Notes: generated by a model from the letters alone, not told the origin. 64,000 bases of DNA from Bacillota bacterium (GCA_023409265.1 JAEYHZ010000024.1:62001-126000); one strand, 5' to 3'; numbered from the stretch's first letter, positions 18,984 through 27,721 are shown. Made by a program: numbers and translations.

Positions 18984-20321
18984 TTACTGGACATTGATGT
19001 TGTTGACACGCACGTACGGTCCGCCAAAACCCACCGGAAGGGGATATTGTTCCATTTTGCCGCATCCTCCGGTTACAAAAGACAAAAGTTCAACCTCATC
19101 TGAAACTCCATCTATGTCAGTTAAAGTCTTAAATACATTTCCTGTAATTACTGAGATATTTACCGGTTCAGCTATTTTTCCGTTCCTTATCATGTATGCA
19201 AGGGATGGAGCTATTGTAAAGGTTGACATTCCGGAGCCATGTTTTATAGTATCTATATATATTCCATTTCTCACTTTACCAAATAGCTCCTCTTTGGTTT
19301 CAGCACCTCTCTCAATGTATGTGGTAGTCATTCTTACAATAGGTTCGTACTCAAAATTCATTGAACGTGCATTACCGGTCAACTCTTCTTCAAGAATTGC
19401 TGCTGTGGAGCCGCTGTGAAGTCTTCCCGCCAATACTCCATTTTTTATAAGGTATGTCTTCCTGGCGCTTGTACCCTCGTCATCAAAAGGCACAAAGCCG
19501 CTTCCCGGCTCATTTCCGTCATCAACTATCGTAAGAATGTCAGCTCCCACTTTTTTGCCCAGAGACCACTCTTTTTTCATAGTCTCATCCCCTACCATGA
19601 AATCAGATTCGCTCTTATGTCCAAAGCTTTCATGGGCAAATACTCCAGCTGCAAGAGGGGATAAAACAACAGTATAAATTCCTTTTTCAACCGGTTTTGA
19701 ATTCAGGAGAAAATCTTCACTTTCAGATATGCGTTTCCTCAACAATTCTTTTTGATTCAATAGATCATGAAAACTTTCGGTGCCCCGCTGGTAGGTCTCC
19801 TGAAACTTCTTCTCCCCTTCAGACATTGCAAAGCCTACTGAAAAACCGCAGCTCTGAGTATCATATTTGATGTCCGCTCCCTTGCTGGAGTAAAACTCTT
19901 TAACCTTTCTGCAGTCTATGTATCTGGCAGTCCAGCTTTTGATATACTTATTTTCAGTAATAACAGGAAATAATTCCTTCAACAGGCCGAGCTTATCCTC
20001 CTCCGGCACTTTTGAAATATCGTTTTCTTTAAAACTGAAAAACTCACCCTTATTCACTTCGAGCTTCTTGATAATACCATCTTCATTTATGCCAGGGATA
20101 GGATCAGCCATTTTGTTTAGTTTGTCAATTTCATCCTGAATCTGCTCAATTTGTGAAGTTGATGAATAGAACCATCTCTTTCCATCGTATACTCTTACAA
20201 ACGCTGCCTTGTAATTTCTTATTTTGTACTCGCTGATTTTGCCTAATGTAAAAGTAATGTTTGTTTCAAAAACATCTTCAATTCTTACATCGGTATATAA
20301 ACCCCCATGAAACTTGAACAC
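18984..20321 (-). CDS. TldD-family metallopeptidase catalytic subunit
   Basis: The product has 445 residues from a GTG start with GGGGTGA upstream. The zinc-binding HExxxH motif is present as HESFGH in GVFAHESFGHKSESDF, and the C-terminal TGGCGKMEQYPLPVGFGGP carries the conserved cysteine third ligand region. It is followed after 104 bases by the TldE partner. The intergenic spacer contains two copies of GAAAATTTTTC but no gene. The protein is a cytoplasmic protease. Confidence 0.9.
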   Translation of the reverse strand: MFKFHGGLYTDVRIEDVFETNITFTLGKISEYKIRNYKAAFVRVYDGKRWFYSSTSQIEQIQDEIDKLNKMADPIPGINEDGIIKKLEVNKGEFFSFKENDISKVPEEDKLGLLKELFPVITENKYIKSWTARYIDCRKVKEFYSSKGADIKYDTQSCGFSVGFAMSEGEKKFQETYQRGTESFHDLLNQKELLRKRISESEDFLLNSKPVEKGIYTVVLSPLAAGVFAHESFGHKSESDFMVGDETMKKEWSLGKKVGADILTIVDDGNEPGSGFVPFDDEGTSARKTYLIKNGVLAGRLHSGSTAAILEEELTGNARSMNFEYEPIVRMTTTYIERGAETKEELFGKVRNGIYIDTIKHGSGMSTFTIAPSLAYMIRNGKIAEPVNISVITGNVFKTLTDIDGVSDEVELLSFVTGGCGKMEQYPLPVGFGGPYVRVNNINVQ

Positions 20322-20364
20322 ACAATCACCCCATTATCCTTTTATTTCTTATATTAATATGTTT

Positions 20365-20525
20365 AGGAACAGTTAAATAATAACTTCCCATTTTTCAAGT
20401 TGCCATTTTCCGAAAATACTGCGTTGTCGTCAGTTGCAATAAAGCAATTATTGCGCCCTCCTCCGCCTTGTCTTTTCGAAAACTATCTCCCTTGAAAATC
20501 GGGTTTTATTATTTATTTGTTCCTT
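20365..20525. repeat. MITE-like inverted-repeat element, copy 1
   Basis: The arms at 20365-20399 and 20491-20525 are imperfect inverted repeats: both begin AGGAACA, contain TAAATAATAA, and end TTTTCAAG. An inner pair around CGAAAA is also partly complementary. The core is GC-richer than the flanks. It has no coding capacity. A shorter relative with the same termini lies at 25830-25899. Confidence 0.65.
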
Positions 20526-20610
20526 AGAATTGTACTACATTTTCCAATTATATTCCAATACATTACTACTAATTAAACAACTTTCATTCCATGACCTTCA
20601 GGAGCGTCAA

Positions 20611-20644
20611 AAGGCCCCGCCGGATTATTTCCGACGGGACCTTC
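20611..20644 (-). terminator. Terminator of the PEP carboxykinase gene
   Basis: A GC-rich stem (CCCCGCCGGA against TCCGACGGGA with few mismatches) lies 28 bases after the stop of the carboxykinase gene. On the minus strand it ends in CCTTTTG. It is a good intrinsic terminator. Confidence 0.75.
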
Positions 20645-20671
20645 TTATAGAAAAAAGCTATTTGTTTTTAA

Positions 20672-22462
20672 TTATGCTTTCAATCTAGCTTCGAGAGCTG
20701 CCAACTGGTTGTTTAATTCAGCCGGTAACTTGCTGCCGTATTTAGCATAGTGTTCCTTAACTGATTCAACTTCCTGTAGCCATTCAGCCTTGTTAACCTT
20801 GAGAAGCTCAGCCATATCAGCAGCTGAAACATCCACACCGTTAATATCAATAGCATCCTCAGTTGGCATGTAGCCGATTTCGGTCTTAACAGCTTTTCCT
20901 TCTCCTGATACTCTTTCAAATATCCACTTGAGAACACGGCTGTTTTCACCGTAACCCGGCCATAACCACTTACCGTTCTCATCCTTACGGAACCAGTTAA
21001 CATAGAATATCTTTGGAAGCTTATCATCTGTTGATGCAGCTCCTACATCCAACCAATGCTGCAAGTAGTCACATACATTGTATCCAATGAATGGAAGCAT
21101 AGCGAATGGGTCACGACGAACTTGACCGATCTTGTCTGAAATAGCAGCTGCAGTGATTTCTGAACCCATGATTGAACCAAGGAATACACCGTGCTTCCAA
21201 TCAAAGCTTTCATGAACCAATGGAATAGTGCTAGGACGACGTCCACCGATAAGGATAGCTGAAATTGGTACTCCAGCAGGATCCTGCCATTCAGGAGCGA
21301 TTGCAGGGCACTGTTCAGCTGGTGCTGTGAAACGAGCATTTGGATGAGCAGCAGGAGTTTCTGAACCAGGAGCCCAATCCTTACCCTTCCAGTCAATTAA
21401 ATGAGCTGGAGCAGCAACGCCCATACCTTCCCACCATACATCTCCATCGTCAGTTAAACCAACGTTAGTGAATATAGTGTTCTTTTCAATACTGTGCATA
21501 GCATTTGGATTTGAATCCAATGAAGTTCCAGGAGCAACTCCGAAGAAACCTGCTTCCGGGTTGATAGCATAGAGTCTGCCATCTGCCTTGTACTTCATCC
21601 AAGCTATATCGTCACCGATAGTTTCAACCTTCCAGCCTGGGATAGTTGGAACAAGCATAGCCAGGTTTGTTTTTCCGCAAGCACTTGGGAAAGCACCGCA
21701 GATATATTTAACATCACCCTTAGGGTTAGTGAGTTTCAAGATTAACATATGCTCAGCGAGCCAGCCTTCTTCACGAGCGATAGCTGATGCAATACGAAGA
21801 GCGAAACACTTCTTACCAAGAAGAGCATTTCCGCCGTAACCTGAACCGTAGGACCAGATTGTTCTTTCTTCAGGGAAATGGCTGATGTATTTGCTTTCGA
21901 TTGGAGCACATGGCCATTTTGTGTCTTTCTCGCCTTCAGCAAGAGGAGCACCAACTGAGTGCAAGCATGGAACGAATTCTCCGTCTCCGAGAGTATCCAA
22001 TACTTTTTTACCGATACGGGTCATGATACGCATGTTAATTACAACGTAAGCACTGTCGGAGATTTCAACACCGATCTTAGCTATATCAGAACCGATAGGT
22101 CCCATTGAGAAAGGAATAACATACATTGTTCTTCCCTTCATACAACCCTTGTATAAACCCTTCATTGTTTCCTTCAATTCATTTGGGTCTACCCAGTTGT
22201 TTGTTGGGCCTGCTTCTTCCTTAGTTTTGGAAGCGATATATGTTCTGTCCTCAACACGAGCAACGTCTGATGGATCACTGTTAAATGCATAACATCCAGG
22301 ACGCTTTTCTGGATTTAAAGGCTTAGCTAAACCAACATTAACCAATTCCTGAATCAGTCTGTCGTTTTCTTCCTGAGAACCATCACACCAGTAAATCTGG
22401 TCTGGTTGACACATGTCAGCCACTTCTTTTACCCACGCTAGTAATTTCTTGTTCGTAGTCAT
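20672..22462 (-). CDS. pckG: Phosphoenolpyruvate carboxykinase (GTP)
   Basis: The product has 596 residues, typical for the GTP-dependent class. The P-loop is GAFPSACGKTNLAML, the substrate-binding segment YGSGYGGNALLGKKCFALR, and the C-terminal guanine-binding region contains NWFRKDENGKWLWPGYGENS. It interconverts oxaloacetate plus GTP with PEP, CO2 and GDP; in anaerobic clostridia it commonly works toward oxaloacetate or as part of a malate shunt. GGGAGA precedes the ATG. Codon use is more biased than in neighbours, as in a highly expressed gene. Confidence 0.97.
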   Translation of the reverse strand: MTTNKKLLAWVKEVADMCQPDQIYWCDGSQEENDRLIQELVNVGLAKPLNPEKRPGCYAFNSDPSDVARVEDRTYIASKTKEEAGPTNNWVDPNELKETMKGLYKGCMKGRTMYVIPFSMGPIGSDIAKIGVEISDSAYVVINMRIMTRIGKKVLDTLGDGEFVPCLHSVGAPLAEGEKDTKWPCAPIESKYISHFPEERTIWSYGSGYGGNALLGKKCFALRIASAIAREEGWLAEHMLILKLTNPKGDVKYICGAFPSACGKTNLAMLVPTIPGWKVETIGDDIAWMKYKADGRLYAINPEAGFFGVAPGTSLDSNPNAMHSIEKNTIFTNVGLTDDGDVWWEGMGVAAPAHLIDWKGKDWAPGSETPAAHPNARFTAPAEQCPAIAPEWQDPAGVPISAILIGGRRPSTIPLVHESFDWKHGVFLGSIMGSEITAAAISDKIGQVRRDPFAMLPFIGYNVCDYLQHWLDVGAASTDDKLPKIFYVNWFRKDENGKWLWPGYGENSRVLKWIFERVSGEGKAVKTEIGYMPTEDAIDINGVDVSAADMAELLKVNKAEWLQEVESVKEHYAKYGSKLPAELNNQLAALEARLKA

Positions 22463-22855
22463 TTAAATTCTCCCTTCAATTTATAAAATATACTGCTGTC
22501 AATGAGTAGTATTATGTGCACTGTCTTGTAAATTTAAATTTTATGCCCTGAAAACTGCCATTCTTATTCTGTACATTTAAATCTAAATTTATTAATATAG
22601 GCATGACAATTTACTAATCAGTATAACTGAACCATTAACACGAAATTAAAAGTATCTGTCTTTTACTGTTGGTTCAATTTGGTAAGCAATAGATTTAGTT
22701 AATTTTTTCACTAACAATCTTAACATATGGAACCATAAATTTCAACATTAGTTTTGTTAACTATTTAAAATTTTTTCTTTAAATATGCAATTTGAAATTT
22801 CTAGAATTTCATGTATAAATATTCATACACGTATTAATTATATAGTATTTATTTG

Positions 22856-22888
22856 ACCCCGGCTATCAGCAGACTGGGGTTTATAGCC
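22856..22888 (+). ncRNA. Candidate H-type pseudoknot
   Basis: ACCCC (22856-22860) can pair with GGGGT (22876-22880), and GGCTAT (22861-22866) can pair with ATAGCC (22883-22888). The two stems interleave, which is the definition of an H-type pseudoknot with a nine-base first loop and a two-base second loop. It could equally form on the minus strand. No known riboswitch class matches by eye. Confidence 0.35.
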
Positions 22889-22921
22889 CACTTTGAATTG
22901 TATTAATTATTATACAATAAT

Positions 22922-23056
22922 TTAGCGAAGTAAAAAAACGAAGTGTCCGACAAATAAAATTGCAACTGCCTTTATCGTTTCACGGTACTGCTCATAATTT
23001 GGCCAATTTCGGAACAACATGTTCAAAACCCTTATCAATAAATCATCCGGCTGCAT
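22922..23056 (-). CDS. Possible small protein or gene fragment (44 residues)
   Basis: The frame runs from an ATG at 23056 to a TAA at 22922. The product looks protein-like (hydrophobic-helical, including RVLNMLFRNWPNYEQYRETI and AVAILFVGHFVFLL), but no ribosome site precedes the ATG and it lies in a regulatory region. It may be the 3' remnant of a lost gene. I do not recognise the family. Confidence 0.2.
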   Translation of the reverse strand: MQPDDLLIRVLNMLFRNWPNYEQYRETIKAVAILFVGHFVFLLR

Positions 23057-23097
23057 ACACTGTATTGTAAGCTTTTTATTTGAAAGGTGGAATAGTT

Positions 23098-24231
23098 TTG
23101 TCTGCTAAAATATGCAACTATTTTGTAGCTTCCAATTCTTCACGGGGCTTTATAAACTACTTTGAAGACAACGTGAGGAATCTCGAGAAATTATATGTAT
23201 TGAAGGGCTGTTCGGACAGTTTCAAATCCTCTCTGATTAAGAATGTAGGAATCGACTGGTTTATCAAAGGCTATGATATTGAGTATATCCATAGCCCCGA
23301 AGATGAAAAAATAGTTGAAGCAGTCATTATTCCTGCATTGAACACCGGTGTCGCAAACGGTGACATCCAATACATTTCAGAATCGGGAGCCATTAAACAA
23401 AAAGGTGAATTTATCTGTCTGGAAGCCGGCGAATCAACCCGTGCTATATTATTAAGCCAGAAACACATTTCAGGTTTGAATAAAAAAATTAAGAAATACT
23501 ACAAAAAAGCCAATAAATTACTGGAAAAAGCATTAAAAATCCGAAATAAATGGGAAAAGCTCTACACTTATAATGTCAGTCTTGAAAAAGTATGTAATCT
23601 CGTAGACAATACAATAAAAAAATTTTTAAGCTATCATGCATTAAAAAAAGAAGGTATGATAAGGAACAGATTTTTAGGTGGTCTCACACACAAGGGTTAT
23701 GTGGATTTTTTGAAAGATCTGACAAAAGATGTAGGCAATAGGTATATAATCAAAGGTTATCCCGGCCCCGGCAAATCAATATTACTTCAAAACCTGGCAA
23801 ATACCGTTCAAGAAAGGGGCTTTGATGTGGAGTTATACCATAACTGTTTTGATCCTGCCCGTCTGGACATGGTAATTGTTCGAGAGATGGATCTGGCGGT
23901 TTTTGACTGTACAGAATCAAATGAAGTCTTTGGTTCCAGAGACGGCGATGAGATAATTGACATTTCTCCTGAGGCTGTAAATCAAGATACTGATGAAGCT
24001 GTAAATCAAGCTACTGATGAAACTGTTAATCGGGAAACTGATGATATTAAGAAATTTGATACCCTATTTAAAAATTATAAAGAAGCAGTCAATGATGGAG
24101 TAGTTTTTCTGAAAAAAGCCAAAGAGGCCTTCGAAAAGATAGAGGATGAAATTAAAGAATCAATAGATCTGAAGGAAATAGACAAGGTATATTCAGATAT
24201 TTTAGAAAAAATAAAAAAAGCTGTTAAATAG
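23098..24231 (+). CDS. Two-repeat P-loop protein (PRK06851-like), first Walker A degenerate
   Basis: The product has 377 residues from the TTG at 23098, which has AGGTGG seven bases upstream; the earlier in-frame TTG at 23080 has none. Two related halves each begin with a 'KGF/GYxxxF' segment. The second half (from about residue 205) has an intact Walker A, KGYPGPGKS. In the first half the matching position reads KGCSDSFKSSL, without the glycines. The last 90 residues are acidic and include an imperfect repeat (EAVNQDTDEAVNQATDE) and a helical tail. The family's function is unknown. Confidence 0.65.
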   Translation: MSAKICNYFVASNSSRGFINYFEDNVRNLEKLYVLKGCSDSFKSSLIKNVGIDWFIKGYDIEYIHSPEDEKIVEAVIIPALNTGVANGDIQYISESGAIKQKGEFICLEAGESTRAILLSQKHISGLNKKIKKYYKKANKLLEKALKIRNKWEKLYTYNVSLEKVCNLVDNTIKKFLSYHALKKEGMIRNRFLGGLTHKGYVDFLKDLTKDVGNRYIIKGYPGPGKSILLQNLANTVQERGFDVELYHNCFDPARLDMVIVREMDLAVFDCTESNEVFGSRDGDEIIDISPEAVNQDTDEAVNQATDETVNRETDDIKKFDTLFKNYKEAVNDGVVFLKKAKEAFEKIEDEIKESIDLKEIDKVYSDILEKIKKAVK

Positions 24232-24250
24232 AGGGACAATTTATTTGAAA

Positions 24251-24282
24251 AAATACCGGACACAGTAATGCATCCGGTATTT
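24251..24282. terminator. Bidirectional terminator
   Basis: AAATACCGGA (24251-24260) pairs perfectly with TCCGGTATTT (24273-24282), with A-rich 5' and T-rich 3' flanks. It separates the convergent P-loop protein gene and the purine permease gene. Confidence 0.85.
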
Positions 24283-24305
24283 TCATATTTGTAGGCTATA
24301 TTACT

Positions 24306-25736
24306 TTACAGTTTCATTAAAGCAGCTATTACAAAGTTCAAGATAAACAAACCCGTAACAATGTACATTATAGGGTGAACATCCTTTGCCTTACCCTTGC
24401 ATATTTTCATTATAACGTAAAAAATAAAGCCTGCTGCTATACCGTTTGATATGCTGTAGGAGAAAGGCATTACTACTGCCGTGAAGAAGGCAGCAAGGGC
24501 CTCATCGAAATCATCCCATTTGATTTTTGCAAAGGAACTCATCATGAGAACACCAACAACTATCAGTGCAGGAGCAGTTGCAGCTCCGGGGATAATTCCT
24601 GCCACTGGAGCAAATACAAGACATATGGCAAAGAGTACAGCAGTAACTACAGAAGTTAAACCGGTTCTTCCGCCTACCCCGATACCGGCAGCACTTTCCA
24701 CATAGGTGGTTGTATTTGAAGTACCGAGCAGTGAACCAATTGAGGTTGCTGTAGCATCTGCAAACAGCGCTTTGTCCATTTTGGACCTGAAGCCCTTTCC
24801 TGCAAACAGTTCGGCTTCATCCTTATCGTCAAATATACCGCTCTTCCTTCCTGTCCCAATAAAAGTTCCTATAGTGTCAAAGGTATCTGAAAGGCTGAAA
24901 GCCAAAATGGTTACTAAAACAACAGCTATCTTGCCCGGGTCACTGAACAGGCCTGCAAAGTCAAGAGCGAAAGCAGTTTGCGAGATATCTGAAACCTTAT
25001 AGGGAGTGGCCGTTGATAAACTTGTTACGTGCATTGGAATTCCAATTAAAGTGGTTGACACAATACCTAGAAGAATTGCGCTTTTTACCTTAAGAAGCAT
25101 TAAAACCACTGTTATGACAAGACCTATCAAAGCAAGCTGTGCTGCAGGACTTGTAAAGTTTACAAGCGCAGGAACAACATTTGCGCCACCGGCAATAACA
25201 GTTGCAGAATCTGCTTTATCTCCAAGTATTGTCAATGGAGCACCTGGCTTCGCTTCAGAGGTAAATTTTAAAAAGCCTGCACTTTTAAAGCCTATGTAAG
25301 CTATAAACAGACCGATACCACCGCTGATTGCCAGTTGAAGGGATTCAGGAATTGCTTTAATGATTGATTTCCTTACCTGTGTTACAGTAATTACAATGTT
25401 GATAATACCGCATATAAATACCATTGCAAGAGCCTGCTGCCAGCTGTAACCCAGGCCGAAGACAACCGTAAAGGTAAAGAATGCGTTCAAGCCCATACCG
25501 GGTGCCTGTGCATACGGAACGTTGGCAAACAAACCCATTATCAAAGTACCTATTACTGCTGCAAGAATAGTAGCAACATATACTCCGCCTTTGGGAATAC
25601 CTGTTTGTCCCAGAATTGAAGGATTGACAAAAATAATGTAGGCCATTGTAAAGAACGTTGTCAAACCGGCTACTGTTTCAGTCTTTACATTGGTTCCATT
25701 CTCCTTTAGCTGGAACTGTTTTTCAAAAAAACTCAT
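24306..25736 (-). CDS. NCS2-family purine (adenine/guanine/hypoxanthine) permease
   Basis: The product has 476 residues from the ATG at 25736 (MSFFEKQFQLKENGT), preceded by AGGAGG nine bases upstream. It has about twelve membrane helices and the AzgA-subfamily signatures AGLTTFFTMAYIIFVNPSIL near the N-terminus and GMGLNAFFTFTVVFGLGYSW, ISDTFDTIGTFIGTG-type and GTSNTTTYVESAAGIGVGGR segments. It takes up purine bases by proton symport. No purine riboswitch could be recognised upstream. Confidence 0.93.
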   Translation of the reverse strand: MSFFEKQFQLKENGTNVKTETVAGLTTFFTMAYIIFVNPSILGQTGIPKGGVYVATILAAVIGTLIMGLFANVPYAQAPGMGLNAFFTFTVVFGLGYSWQQALAMVFICGIINIVITVTQVRKSIIKAIPESLQLAISGGIGLFIAYIGFKSAGFLKFTSEAKPGAPLTILGDKADSATVIAGGANVVPALVNFTSPAAQLALIGLVITVVLMLLKVKSAILLGIVSTTLIGIPMHVTSLSTATPYKVSDISQTAFALDFAGLFSDPGKIAVVLVTILAFSLSDTFDTIGTFIGTGRKSGIFDDKDEAELFAGKGFRSKMDKALFADATATSIGSLLGTSNTTTYVESAAGIGVGGRTGLTSVVTAVLFAICLVFAPVAGIIPGAATAPALIVVGVLMMSSFAKIKWDDFDEALAAFFTAVVMPFSYSISNGIAAGFIFYVIMKICKGKAKDVHPIMYIVTGLFILNFVIAALMKL

Positions 25737-25829
25737 ATTAGCTCTCCTCCTGTACTTTCTCCTCACTTTTATATTAACCATTCAACATCTCATTATTCTT
25801 TCATTATTCAATGTACAAAATGGAAAATA

Positions 25830-25899
25830 AGGAATAGTTAAATAATTAGTTCGGAAAATAGCTCCTTGATAAATGGCAAGTTATTATTTAACTGTTCTA
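25830..25899. repeat. MITE-like inverted-repeat element, copy 2 (short form)
   Basis: AGGAATAGTTAAATAATTAG at the left is an imperfect inverted repeat of the right end, which in reverse complement reads TAGAACAGTTAAATAATAAC. These ends match the left arm of the longer element at 20365 almost base for base. It lies in the upstream region of the purine permease gene. Confidence 0.6.
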
Positions 25900-26073
25900 T
25901 AGCGGGGAAAAATTCATAAATGCAAAAATACAGGAATATTTTATCACAATTTGTCAAATTGGCAAGCGATTATGTAAATATATTTTGAATATTTTTATTG
26001 TCTTTATGAATAACCATTGATGTGGTAATATTGTATATATTTGTTTTATTTACTAATGGAGGGAAAATTTGTT

Positions 26074-26160
26074 ATGAAATACTTTAAAGGGATAGTTTGC
26101 GCAATACTTGTTTTTATTTTATCAAAAACATCTTATTTTTCTTTAGCAAATCTATTGTAA
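26074..26160 (+). pseudogene. Truncated signal-peptide ORF
   Basis: GGAGGG precedes an ATG at 26074, and the frame encodes 28 residues typical of a signal peptide (MKYFKGIVCAILVFILSK). It stops at 26160 inside the 3' end of the opposite-strand acetyltransferase gene. It appears to be the 5' remnant of a secreted-protein gene whose body was lost at this junction, although a genuine very small membrane peptide cannot be excluded. Confidence 0.4.
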
Positions 26161-26872
26161 AAGTAAACATCTTTCCGGCATCAATATACCGGACCTTTGC
26201 ATTACCTATTTGTTTCATTCTCATAAAGCCCGCTTCCATGTACAAAGTATCTAGTTTATTAAAGTCGGTTTCGGGCTTTTCCCAATTGTGAAGTCTATTT
26301 TCAACCTTTATTGTTTCTCCGTTATAACCTGTAATATATGCCTCGGTTACATCCTTCTGGAGATGGTACGGCACTTGAGCCAGTTCTTCGCATGAATGTA
26401 TGGAAGTATTGCTTTCCTGATCGACACCAACAAGGAGTATATGTCCGTTATTTATGGCATTAAGGAAATAAGGGCTTCCCATGTCACAAGGTGATCTGGT
26501 AAATTGATGCCCGCATGTAACGTAATCCACTTCTCTCCCAAGGGCTGAAACCGAATGTGTTGGATGAAGAGATCTTTTCGCTCCTTTCATCTTCCTTACT
26601 GTTTCAGGTATAATTCCCGTCCAGCAGGGAGTATCCAAAACATTGAATACCGGCGGGCATTCCGGAGAATCTTCTCTCTTCCCGGATAGAGCAGGTACAA
26701 TAAGTGTTCCTTCCGGCCCAACAGCATTAAGGATAGAATTAATTACACCTGGGGCTCCTCCTTCGATAAATCCCAGGCTTTTCAGGGAACTATGCACTAT
26801 CAGCATATCCCCTCTCCTTAACCCCAGATCGGTTAATTCCCTTGTTAAAACATCCTCGTTTAAACTATTCAT
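26114..26872 (-). CDS. AAC(3)-family acetyltransferase
   Basis: The product has 252 residues from the ATG at 26872, giving MNSLNEDVLTREL. Family signatures are clear: VHSSLKSLGFIEGGAPGVIN near the N-terminus, HPTHSVSALG, and GSPYFLNAINNGHILLVGV. The family N-acetylates amino groups of aminoglycosides at position 3 or of related amino sugars with acetyl-CoA. The start overlaps the end of the NanE gene by eight bases, so the two are co-translated. This suggests an amino-sugar-related metabolic role rather than a resistance cassette; that is inference. Confidence 0.85.
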   Translation of the reverse strand: MNSLNEDVLTRELTDLGLRRGDMLIVHSSLKSLGFIEGGAPGVINSILNAVGPEGTLIVPALSGKREDSPECPPVFNVLDTPCWTGIIPETVRKMKGAKRSLHPTHSVSALGREVDYVTCGHQFTRSPCDMGSPYFLNAINNGHILLVGVDQESNTSIHSCEELAQVPYHLQKDVTEAYITGYNGETIKVENRLHNWEKPETDFNKLDTLYMEAGFMRMKQIGNAKVRYIDAGKMFTFTIDLLKKNKMFLIK

Positions 26873-27575
26873 TAATAAATGCACTTCTTTCATATTTTTC
26901 AAGAGCTTCTACAAAAGACTTAGTAATCAGTTGGGGGCGTGTAATTGCAGCTCCGATAACTGCACTGAAAGCTCCGTTCCTGAAGCAATTAATCAATTGT
27001 TCATTTGTAAAAATCCTGCCTTCTGCAATTACCGGTATTGAGATACTGGAACTTAACTGATGTATCAGCTCATAATCAGGCTCATCAATCTGGCGGCTGT
27101 GGGCTGTGTATCCTGACATAGTGGTTGAAACAATATCACAACCTTTACCGGCAGCGGCAATTCCTTCTTCAAAGGTTGATATATCCGCCATTGCAATTTT
27201 TCCGGAGGCTTTTATTTCTCTTATTATATTCTCTGTGGTTTCTCCGCCCGGCCTTGGTCTTTCAGTTGCATCAAACGCAATAATATCTGCCGCAGAATTA
27301 ATAAGTTTTCTTACTTCTTTCAATGTTGGAGTTATGTAAATATCAGAATCTGTATAATCCTGTTTTATAATTCCTATAATGGGCAGATTAACATGCTTTC
27401 TTATCTCATTGATATCTTCAACGGTATTTGCACGAATCCCTACCGCACCCCCAATACTTGCAGCCAGTGCCATTCTTCCCATTATCATGGAGCTGTGAAG
27501 GGGTTCATCCTCCAAAGCCTGACATGATACAATCAAACCATTTTTTATTGCATTTAATATATCTTGTTTATTCAT
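26865..27575 (-). CDS. nanE: N-acetylmannosamine-6-phosphate 2-epimerase
   Basis: The product has 236 residues, family length. It is a TIM barrel with NanE signatures: GLIVSCQALEDEPLHSS at the N-terminus, GIRANTVEDI, IIGIIKQDY, ADIIAFDATERPRP and VIAEGRIFTNEQL. The catalytic lysine is in IGIIKQDY. It converts ManNAc-6-P to GlcNAc-6-P. No sialate lyase (NanA) or NagA/NagB is in the window, so the ManNAc-6-P source could be the ROK kinase in the same locus. GAGGGAG precedes the ATG; the gene follows the double-GNAT gene after 273 bases that contain a structured element. Confidence 0.93.
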   Translation of the reverse strand: MNKQDILNAIKNGLIVSCQALEDEPLHSSMIMGRMALAASIGGAVGIRANTVEDINEIRKHVNLPIIGIIKQDYTDSDIYITPTLKEVRKLINSAADIIAFDATERPRPGGETTENIIREIKASGKIAMADISTFEEGIAAAGKGCDIVSTTMSGYTAHSRQIDEPDYELIHQLSSSISIPVIAEGRIFTNEQLINCFRNGAFSAVIGAAITRPQLITKSFVEALEKYERSAFINE

Positions 27576-27674
27576 AAATACTCCCTCGTATTCAGGAATA
27601 ATTAAATTATATCTTTTCTTGTTTAAGGAGAAAATACCTAATTATTCCCTTATTGGTTTATAGCGCATATTCAT

Positions 27675-27705
27675 ATAAAATTTTCCGGTTGTAGAAAAAT
27701 TTTAT
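27675..27705. repeat. A/T-rich perfect hairpin beside the structured element
   Basis: ATAAAATTTTC (27675-27685) pairs with GAAAAATTTTAT (27694-27705) around an eight-base loop. It lies 17 bases from the structured element at 27722 and may be a terminator-like end of that RNA when read on the minus strand. Confidence 0.4.
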
Positions 27706-27721
27706 TACTTCTGTGCGTTTC

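Larger units (their letters stand above)
22463..23097. promoter_or_regulatory. Long upstream region between pckG and the P-loop protein gene
   Basis: This region of 635 bases is very A/T-rich. It contains two near-perfect palindromes, TGTATAAATATTCATACA (22812-22829) and TTGTATTAATTATTATACAA (22898-22917), a candidate pseudoknot between them, and a short possible gene fragment at 22922-23056. The palindromes probably bind a regulator of one or both divergent genes; no clear -35/-10 pair could be fixed. Confidence 0.4.

Noticed and set aside
21588..21839. Open frames on the opposite strand of pckG
   Set aside because: They are shadows of a highly biased real gene, without ribosome sites or recognisable products.
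25737..26113. Purine riboswitch before the NCS2 permease
   Set aside because: The conserved loop sequences of the purine aptamer could not be found on the minus strand; only a MITE-like repeat is there.
26114..26872. Acquired aminoglycoside resistance gene
   Set aside because: It is embedded and translationally coupled within a metabolic operon, with no mobile element ends around it.
26865..27575. Sialic acid catabolic operon
   Set aside because: NanE is present but no sialate lyase, sialic acid transporter signature or NagA/NagB gene occurs in the window.
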